Assembly (NCBI GenBank): GCA_004356265.1
Contig: SMXK01000096.1
Location: forward strand, 1-12,636
Origin: Bacteroidota bacterium
GTDB taxonomy: Bacteria > Bacteroidota > Rhodothermia > Rhodothermales > UBA10348
Length of the DNA: 12,636 bases
Direction of reading: 5' to 3'
The position numbers and the translations under genes were made by a program. The notes beneath the pieces were generated by a model. It made no database searches. It saw only the letters and a list, made by a program, of their open reading frames with translations, and had not been told where the DNA came from. This document shows positions 6,719 to 12,636 of the stretch, piece after piece. Position 1 is the first letter of the stretch; every line of letters begins with the position of its first letter.

Positions 6719-9088
6719 CTAGTTTTCAGGCTGCACGATTTCCGTTCGGATCTCGGGCGATTTTCCACCTGCTTCCAGATGTTCGTTCAGATAACGCGTC
6801 AACAAATTTCGCAGGTGCCGAGATGTATTTGCGCCCTCATAAATTCCGTGAGACCGGTTTGGATACGACATCATATCGAATCGTTTATTGCCCTCGATAA
6901 GTTTATTTACCAATGCCTCAGTTCCCTGATAATGCACGTTGTCGTCACCCGTACCGTGAACGATCAGCAGACTACCTTTGAGTCCGTCGGCGTATGTGAT
7001 CGGCGAACCCAATCGATAGCCTTCGGTGTTGTCCTGCGGAAGACCCATATACCGCTCCTGGTAAATGGTGTCGTAGAATCGCTGGTCTGGAACGGGCGCG
7101 ACGGACATGCCCACGTGATAAAGATCCGGGTAACGGAATAACATATTAAGCGTCATGGATCCCCCTCCACTCCATCCCCAGATTCCTACCCGGTCAGTGT
7201 CGATAAAAGGCCATTCGCTGATCTGGCCCAGCGCAGCCGCCTGATCAGCCGCAGCAATCGTACCGATCTCTCCGTAAATCATCTTCCGCCATGCCCTCCC
7301 GTGCGGTCCTGGAGTACCTCTGTTGTCGATACTAATGACGATATATCCATGCTCTGCAATTAAGTAGTGCCACAATGTGCCCGCGCCACCCCAGCGGTTT
7401 GTTACGGTTTGACTCCAGGGTTCTCCATATACGAAAAAGAAAACCGGATAAATCTTAGTCGAGTCAAAGTCGGAAGGTTTGATCATCCATCCGTCGAGAG
7501 CTACGCCTTCGCCGATGTCAACTTGAAAGAAGGATGTTTCGCCGAGTGTAAGTTCGGCGACGGCCGAGCGTACCCGGTCATTTTGCACCAGCGTTCGCAC
7601 GACTTGATGATCAGGCAGTGAGATCAAATTTATTACAGGAGGAGAGCCAAACGTGGAGTGCGTATGGATGGCCCACGCGCCGTCGCTGGATATCTGATAA
7701 TCGTTCCAGCCTTTGAAGGCACCGGGTGTAAGTCGAACAGGTTCGCCACCTCGCAGGGGGCTCATGTATAGATATCGCTCTGTCGCAGAATCAAATGAAC
7801 TGATAAAATAGAGCCGTTCATTCTGGAGGTCGATCTTAGGAATAGAGAGCACATCCTTACTGAAGTCCGTGACCAGACTGAGTTTACCTGTCTGGCGGTC
7901 AACGAGATAGACATGCCTGTAGCCGTCTCGCTCACTCACCCAAGTGAACGTTTTCCCGTCGTCCAACCAAAATAAGTCATCCACAACGTCCAGCCACGCG
8001 TCGTCGCGATCGGTCATGATGACTCTTACTCCCCCCGTCTCTGCATTCGCCACCCACACTTCGTTGGTGTTCTGCAAACGATTCAGATGCTGAATGATGA
8101 GCTCTTCTGAGTCATTCGCCCAATCCATTCTCGCGAGGTAGTGGTTTCGCGGGTCATCATCGTCTTTAACCCAGATGGTCGCACCTGTGTTGATTGTAAC
8201 AATTCCGATCCTGGAACTGGAGTTTGTGGTTCCGGCCTTGGGGTATTGAAGGGGAATAGTGAACGAATAAAGTGAGTCCGTATTATTGATCATCAGGAAT
8301 TCGCCTACGCCTTCCGCGTCCAGCTGCCAGAATGCGATTTTCCGGCTGTCCGGGCTCCACCTAAATCCGTCACGGAGGAAAAACTCCTCCTCGTGCACCC
8401 AGTCAAATGTGCCATTAATAATGGTTGTGGATCCGTCCGAGGTAAGACTGCGAATGACACCTGTCGCCAGGTTTTCTACATACACATTATTTTGCCGGAC
8501 GTAGGCTGCATTTTGTCCGTCTGGAGACACTTTTGCAAACATCAGCGTTGATTCCGGAGCGTCCCCGCCAAGCTGTTGTAACTCGTTCGTGGCGAGATTC
8601 AAGATCCAATAGTCACCGCGCGTATTTTGCCGCCACACCCGCTTGGTATTGGTAAAAATGAGGAGCTTGGTGCCGTCCGGGGACCAGGAATAGTCAGCAA
8701 TTGACAACGGTGCTGCGCTGCCTTCCGGCGTGGTCTCGGCAGGTATTAACGTCGCTGCCGACACCATTATCCGAGTCATTCCATCTGCGGGATTGTTGAA
8801 AACGATATCCAGAGCGCCACTAACACTCGTTGATTGTTCCAACGTCGTGAATCCAGAGCCATCTTCGAGCCACTTCGACGGGCCGAAACGATCTGTGGCA
8901 AAATCAGCAGTCGCGAATATTCTGTCGACTGTGAGGGCCGCTGGCTGCTCGACGTTTCGAGTTTCAGCATCTTTTGCCTGGGCGTCCTGTGCCAGCGCGT
9001 TCGAGCTACCCGAAACGGCCCAAGCTACAGTGAGTGCCAACAGACTTGAGACGGCAATAAAATTGAGGTTTCGGATAGATCGATGCAT
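6719..9088 (-). CDS. exported S9B prolyl oligopeptidase family protein, dipeptidyl peptidase IV-like
   Basis: The protein is 789 residues from ATG at 9088. An in-frame TTG at 9139 would add 17 residues and overlap the previous stop by 4 nt. The ATG is favoured because it begins a clean signal peptide (MHRSIRN, then a hydrophobic stretch, then ALA|Q near residue 33). DPP4-type enzymes release Xaa-Pro and Xaa-Ala dipeptides from peptide N-termini, here probably in the periplasm. The N-terminal beta-propeller contains WVHEEEFF with Glu234-Glu235, the pair that holds the substrate amino terminus in DPP4. The C-terminal alpha/beta-hydrolase domain carries the triad Ser640 (GWSGGGS), Asp715 (GTGDDNVH) and His747 (NRSHGIYEG). 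The length is normal for the family. It follows the M24B aminopeptidase gene closely, suggesting joint processing of proline-rich peptides. Confidence 0.94.
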   Translation of the reverse strand: MHRSIRNLNFIAVSSLLALTVAWAVSGSSNALAQDAQAKDAETRNVEQPAALTVDRIFATADFATDRFGPSKWLEDGSGFTTLEQSTSVSGALDIVFNNPADGMTRIMVSAATLIPAETTPEGSAAPLSIADYSWSPDGTKLLIFTNTKRVWRQNTRGDYWILNLATNELQQLGGDAPESTLMFAKVSPDGQNAAYVRQNNVYVENLATGVIRSLTSDGSTTIINGTFDWVHEEEFFLRDGFRWSPDSRKIAFWQLDAEGVGEFLMINNTDSLYSFTIPLQYPKAGTTNSSSRIGIVTINTGATIWVKDDDDPRNHYLARMDWANDSEELIIQHLNRLQNTNEVWVANAETGGVRVIMTDRDDAWLDVVDDLFWLDDGKTFTWVSERDGYRHVYLVDRQTGKLSLVTDFSKDVLSIPKIDLQNERLYFISSFDSATERYLYMSPLRGGEPVRLTPGAFKGWNDYQISSDGAWAIHTHSTFGSPPVINLISLPDHQVVRTLVQNDRVRSAVAELTLGETSFFQVDIGEGVALDGWMIKPSDFDSTKIYPVFFFVYGEPWSQTVTNRWGGAGTLWHYLIAEHGYIVISIDNRGTPGPHGRAWRKMIYGEIGTIAAADQAAALGQISEWPFIDTDRVGIWGWSGGGSMTLNMLFRYPDLYHVGMSVAPVPDQRFYDTIYQERYMGLPQDNTEGYRLGSPITYADGLKGSLLIVHGTGDDNVHYQGTEALVNKLIEGNKRFDMMSYPNRSHGIYEGANTSRHLRNLLTRYLNEHLEAGGKSPEIRTEIVQPEN

Positions 9089-9135
9089 CGTAATATCGGT
9101 TTTTCGTAGCGTTCCGGAGCCATTGCGCAAGTGGC

Positions 9136-10497
9136 TCAATTCGCCATTAAGGCAGAGATTTCAGCCGAAGAGTATGGCAGGCCTGCGCTCAGAACCACAG
9201 CGCCATCATCCGTGATGAGAATCATATCTTCAAGATAATACGCATCGGTTTTCCAGGAAAACATGGGTTCATACGCCAGAACCACGCCAGACGACAACAA
9301 AGACCCCGGTGCCTCACCGGGTTCAATCCCAACACCGTGAATATGCCAGTATACGCCAGACGTTTCGTCCAGCATGGCTTCGGCGATCGCTCGTTGGGCA
9401 GCATTTTTGGTGTTTTGTGATATGGCACGGATCGCCGCGCGACTGGCCTCCGACACGTCTTCAACGGAAGCTCCTGAACGCATGGCAGCCAGACCGGCCT
9501 TATATCCCGTAATGAGCAGATTCCAGGCGAGTGATTGCTCTTCGGAAAAGGAGCCGGAAACGGGTACTGTCCTTCCCACATCACCGCCGTAATTATCTGC
9601 GGCACAACCAATATCCATTCGAACGAGCTCCCCGTCCAGCATGGTCCTGTTAAGGTTTTCATAATCATAAAAGGAGCGCACGGCGGTAGCGAGATGAGCG
9701 TTCGGGCCGGCCATCGTCAATGGCCAGAAAGACGGCCCCTCGGCTCCGGCAAAAAGGCACCCCGCCAGTACGGCAGCCTCCACCTCGCGCTGTGTCTTCC
9801 CCGGTTCGACCGCCTTAATTCCAGCCACCAGTGCGCTGGTAGTCATCTCTGCAATTTTCGCGAGGATATCGCTCTCCGCGCGTGACTTAACCCACCGCAT
9901 CTCTGCAATCGCGGGTGTGATCGACTCGATATCAGCCTCTGGAAAGGACTTGTTCAGACTTTGCTCCCATAAGAAATAGCGGCCCGTAACCGCGGTCATG
10001 CCCGGCGGAGTCCCTGTAGGCTCCTTCCTCCGTGGTTTTTCGATATAAAACTTTGTTACCCCGTCCTGAATTCTCGTTTGGACAAAATCGCTGAATTCTT
10101 CCCACGCGCGTACCGTACTCAGGCCCCATTTTGCTGCCGATTCCGCACCAGGGGTCTGACTCAGGTTCTCAACCGGGACGCCAAAAGAAAGCGGTGCGGG
10201 CGGCACGAATAAGTGCGTTTCGTTTGCTGGTCCGTCAAGGACGAGGATCGCAGCCGGCTGATCGCCGAGGCCGGTAAAATAATAGAAAGATGCATTCTGA
10301 ATCCACCCGGGCTGCTCCATCTCCTTTTCGGATGAACGAGCTTTAAGTAGAATCAGTCCGTCGGACCCGTGTGTCAATAGCTGAGCCCGGCGCTGAGCGT
10401 ATTCCGCGTTCGGGACCTGGGCAATCAACGGAGCCGCCCAACCAGCAGATATAAATATCAATGCCAGGGTCCTGGTGAAAAATCTTGGGAGTGTCAT
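9136..10497 (-). CDS. exported M24B aminopeptidase P (Xaa-Pro aminopeptidase)-like protein
   Basis: The protein is 453 residues from ATG at 10497; an in-frame TTG at 10533 would add 12. The ATG is favoured because it starts a signal peptide (MTLPRFFTR, a hydrophobic run to about residue 25, then AQ). Residues about 30-170 are the N-terminal creatinase-like domain and residues about 205-450 the pita-bread metallopeptidase domain. All five metal ligands are seen: Asp295 and Asp306 (MDIGCAADNYGGDVGRT), His387 (HIHGVG), Glu410 (AYEPMF) and Glu423 (YLEDMIL). The family usually removes an N-terminal residue preceding proline. Two accessory histidines common in the fold appear to be replaced (Thr271, Gly394), so activity may be altered. 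The gene lies 55 nt after the kinase gene, behind a short leader ORF whose stop overlaps this ATG, and just upstream of the DPP4-like gene. Confidence 0.9.
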   Translation of the reverse strand: MTLPRFFTRTLALIFISAGWAAPLIAQVPNAEYAQRRAQLLTHGSDGLILLKARSSEKEMEQPGWIQNASFYYFTGLGDQPAAILVLDGPANETHLFVPPAPLSFGVPVENLSQTPGAESAAKWGLSTVRAWEEFSDFVQTRIQDGVTKFYIEKPRRKEPTGTPPGMTAVTGRYFLWEQSLNKSFPEADIESITPAIAEMRWVKSRAESDILAKIAEMTTSALVAGIKAVEPGKTQREVEAAVLAGCLFAGAEGPSFWPLTMAGPNAHLATAVRSFYDYENLNRTMLDGELVRMDIGCAADNYGGDVGRTVPVSGSFSEEQSLAWNLLITGYKAGLAAMRSGASVEDVSEASRAAIRAISQNTKNAAQRAIAEAMLDETSGVYWHIHGVGIEPGEAPGSLLSSGVVLAYEPMFSWKTDAYYLEDMILITDDGAVVLSAGLPYSSAEISALMAN

Positions 10498-10538
10498 TTG
10501 GATGTGATCGGGCGGGGAGTAAATGTGCCACAATTCAT
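10494..10538 (-). CDS. possible 14-residue leader ORF coupled to the M24B start
   Basis: ATG at 10538 opens a 14-codon frame, MNCGTFTPRPITSK. It ends in TGA at 10494-10496 and overlaps the M24B ATG as ATGA. AGGAAG lies 7 nt upstream of this ATG, whereas the M24B ATG itself has no Shine-Dalgarno match. Ribosomes could initiate here and restart on the M24B gene. The alternative is that the same site serves the in-frame TTG at 10533 with a 12-nt spacer. Confidence 0.35.
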   Translation of the reverse strand: MNCGTFTPRPITSK

Positions 10539-10545
10539 GTTAGGG

Positions 10546-10551
10546 CTTCCT
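10546..10551 (-). promoter_or_regulatory. Shine-Dalgarno-like AGGAAG ahead of the leader ORF
   Basis: AGGAAG on the minus strand is 7 nt before the leader ATG (10538), 12 nt before the M24B in-frame TTG (10533) and 48 nt before the M24B ATG (10497). It is the only clear ribosome binding site in the kinase-M24B gap. Confidence 0.45.
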
Positions 10552-10552
10552 G

Positions 10553-12636
10553 TTATTTAATTCGTTCCGTCCAATTGGTAATCAATCGCACATCGGGCAT
10601 GTCCCAGTATGGCGTGTTTTCTGAGTTGGATACAAGCAGTATCGTATCCCCGTCAGGCATGATTTCGAAATCCGAACATAGGGGGTTATCCATAACGGTT
10701 CTTCGCCCAGAAATAGTCGATTGGGACCCGCCTGTAAAATTGACTACCTCGATGGTACACTCCGTCCGACTTTCGGCGCGACCGTTCCCAGCGATATAAA
10801 ATATTTGGGATCCGTCTTTTGAAAACCGTGGTCTGAAACCCCCTGAGACCGATATAAGTCTTTTCACCCTCAGCTCCGGATATTGACGGATATAAATCTC
10901 GGATTCGCCAGATTCATCGGACTCATACAGGATAAATGAACCGTCCGACGATAATACTGCGTGCATTTCATCGAATTCAGAATCGAGAACCGGCGTCGCG
11001 ACCGTATCGACTCCCATTGATAAGCTCCATATATCAGCGCCACGAATACCAGATCCTCTCTGGTAAAGAACCATTTTTCCATCGGCAGACCAGAATGTGG
11101 GCTGCAAGCCGGTTGTATCAGCCCACATTAAACGCGCCGATTCCTGATCGTCCACATCCATCTCATACAGGTTAAAATGCCCACGACGATCGCTTGTGAA
11201 TAGAATTCGTCTCTCGTCAGGTCCCCATATCGCGTGCTGATTGTTGTACCGGGTTGTAACCTGTACATAATTTCCGGAGTCCAGATCAAGAACAACGAGG
11301 CCGTCGTTGGCGGCGTGTTGAGTAAATATGACTCTTTTTCCCTGAGGAGAAAGACCCGGCCATATCACCTCGTCACTATACTCAAGAACCCGAGTACCCC
11401 GCGGACTGATAAGTTGAACGGGATCAAGCCTGATCTCAGGTTTTGGAAGAACGACCAGTGACTCGTTTAAAGAGGCGCTGAAATTAGCAACTCCCGATGG
11501 CATCGTAACATAAATATCATCTGTTACTAACAAATGTTCATTCCCGATTTCCATCGTTTCCAGATCCATCGACACGGCATACAAGCCCGTCGATTTTCCA
11601 TACAGCAGGTACCCATTTGCATACATGGCACCGGTCCCGCCACGAAACAGTAATGTGACTTCTCCTGATTCTACATCAACCACGAATATAGACGCGTCAT
11701 CGAACGAACCGAGGTCGTACGTTTTGGATGTGTAAATAACTCCCGCTCCATTCGGAAGTGCGTTGGGCCAGCGATGAGAGTTTTCTCCGATCGACTCATT
11801 CAACTGAGTGAAAGTTCGAATTGTGCCGTCTGGAAAGTGCCTCAATAAGCCGGTCGCTGAATTCGGGGCAAAAACAATAGATCCATCTGCTAACCACGTC
11901 GATCCTCTAGACGGTCGGTCTACAGGCGCTAAAGCTGTTGGAAGTCCCCCGCCTACGTTTGCTGTCTGCAGCTGCATATCCAGTCCAAAAGTAAGCTCAT
12001 TACCGTCAAACGAATAGGCAGGTGATTCGACGAAATCGCTGGTACCCGGAATGATCACACCAGTTGCATTGTCCAGGTCTCGAACAACGAGCTCCCAACC
12101 CATTTCCGTCCTGGCCATAAATGCAACTTGTTTCCCGTCAGGCGAGATCCCAACCCCCCGGGAAAACGCTTGCGAAAATGGCTGAAGTCGCTTCCCATCT
12201 GCCGATCGCGTAAGTAGAGACACATCCATGCTCATATTCGCTGCCGACGAGCTCCATCCTCCTGATCCGAAAAACAAAAGTGCGGTAATGGAAATTGCAG
12301 CGATGACTGCCCCCGTAAGGGCCCGGGTGGAAAAAGATCGACTCGGTCGAGTCGCAGGCGCGTCGACCAGAACGCCGGATTCGGCCGTAATCGCCGTGTG
12401 TACCCTGGTGGTCGAAAGCTTTCCGGTAACGTGCCCACTGTCCGGGTCCGTCAATTTGAGGGCCTTTAGATCTGCAATTAAATCGGCTGCATGCTGATAT
12501 CGCAATTCGCGGTCCTTCGCGAGCGCCTTGGCAACAATCCTCTCCAGTTCCATCGGAACGCCGGTCCTGATGGCAGTAAGAGCCTCGGGGTCTTCGTTAA
12601 GAATGCTGTACAGAACAGCCTGTTCGTATTCGGCCC
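10553..12636 (-). CDS. Ser/Thr protein kinase with C-terminal TolB-like beta-propeller, truncated at window edge
   Basis: About 693 residues are visible; the frame is open to the edge, so the ATG at 12553 is internal. Ahead of it, AEYEQAVLYSILNEDP and ALTAIRTGVP, then MELERIVAKALAKD and RYQHAADLIADLKAL, form the last helices of a Hanks-type kinase C-lobe. The ATP-binding and catalytic loops are outside the window. Counting from the ATG at 12553, a membrane helix lies at about 78-97 (ALTGAVIAAISITALLFF). It is followed by a large domain with repeated WD40-like/PD40 units such as ISPDGKQVAFMA, YSFDGNELTF, LSPQGKRVIFT, LSSDGSFILYESD and FSKDGSQIFY. The layout implies a cytoplasmic kinase with an extracytoplasmic propeller that may sense a ligand or cell-envelope partner. 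This architecture is common in Bacteroidota-like and Acidobacteria-like genomes. The link to the downstream peptidase genes is only by position. Confidence 0.93.
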   Translation of the reverse strand, partial: AEYEQAVLYSILNEDPEALTAIRTGVPMELERIVAKALAKDRELRYQHAADLIADLKALKLTDPDSGHVTGKLSTTRVHTAITAESGVLVDAPATRPSRSFSTRALTGAVIAAISITALLFFGSGGWSSSAANMSMDVSLLTRSADGKRLQPFSQAFSRGVGISPDGKQVAFMARTEMGWELVVRDLDNATGVIIPGTSDFVESPAYSFDGNELTFGLDMQLQTANVGGGLPTALAPVDRPSRGSTWLADGSIVFAPNSATGLLRHFPDGTIRTFTQLNESIGENSHRWPNALPNGAGVIYTSKTYDLGSFDDASIFVVDVESGEVTLLFRGGTGAMYANGYLLYGKSTGLYAVSMDLETMEIGNEHLLVTDDIYVTMPSGVANFSASLNESLVVLPKPEIRLDPVQLISPRGTRVLEYSDEVIWPGLSPQGKRVIFTQHAANDGLVVLDLDSGNYVQVTTRYNNQHAIWGPDERRILFTSDRRGHFNLYEMDVDDQESARLMWADTTGLQPTFWSADGKMVLYQRGSGIRGADIWSLSMGVDTVATPVLDSEFDEMHAVLSSDGSFILYESDESGESEIYIRQYPELRVKRLISVSGGFRPRFSKDGSQIFYIAGNGRAESRTECTIEVVNFTGGSQSTISGRRTVMDNPLCSDFEIMPDGDTILLVSNSENTPYWDMPDVRLITNWTERIK

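Noticed and set aside
9089..9139. TTG start for the DPP4-like protein with a 4-nt overlap to M24B
   Set aside because: It would put 17 polar residues ahead of an otherwise normal signal peptide and lacks a ribosome site; kept only as an alternative.
8730..9215. 161-codon plus-strand open frame opposite the DPP4-like N-terminus
   Set aside because: It is antisense to the signal peptide and propeller of a well-supported gene and has no motif of its own.

Overview
No mobile element, CRISPR array, RNA gene or defence-type system is visible. The window looks like bacterial chromosomal sequence of roughly even GC content: densely packed genes, mostly on the minus strand, with no gene-free stretch over 300 bases. 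The protein set fits a heterotrophic, peptide-degrading bacterium of the Bacteroidota/Rhodothermota/Balneolota type or a similar marine lineage. The clues are an exported S9B dipeptidyl peptidase with a GWSGGGS nucleophile motif, a Ser/Thr kinase fused to a TolB-like propeller, and several exported peptidases. This placement is a family-resemblance judgement and is not firm.

Layout. The plus strand holds only the 3' part of an M1 zinc aminopeptidase (1-1223). It converges with a run of eight minus-strand genes. In transcription order from the right edge these are: the C-terminal part of a Ser/Thr kinase with a beta-propeller; an M24B Xaa-Pro aminopeptidase-like protein; an S9B dipeptidyl peptidase IV-like protein; glycerol kinase GlpK; a lipoprotein glycerophosphodiester phosphodiesterase; a GlpF-like aquaglyceroporin; a small DUF3465 protein; and a gamma-glutamyltransferase. 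Spacings are short (4-nt overlap to about 80 nt), and no convincing terminator separates the genes, so one or two long transcripts are plausible.

Two functional themes appear. The first is peptide breakdown outside the cytoplasm: M1 aminopeptidase, M24B, DPP4-like and GGT, with the M24B/DPP4 pair directed at proline-containing peptides. The second is glycerol and glycerophosphodiester use: a channel for glycerol entry, GlpK to trap it as glycerol-3-phosphate, and an exported phosphodiesterase that frees glycerol-3-phosphate from deacylated phospholipids. Together they resemble a scavenging locus for protein and lipid debris. The co-regulation is inferred only from gene order.

The points most worth a second look are small. 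DUF3465 lies in the same frame as the aquaporin, directly behind its TGA stop, across a 36-nt tandem duplication that also duplicates the candidate start codon. A 14-codon leader ORF with a good ribosome binding site ends in an ATGA overlap with the M24B start. The M24B protein keeps its metal ligands but appears to lack two accessory histidines. glpK starts with TTG, fixed by an in-frame stop just upstream.
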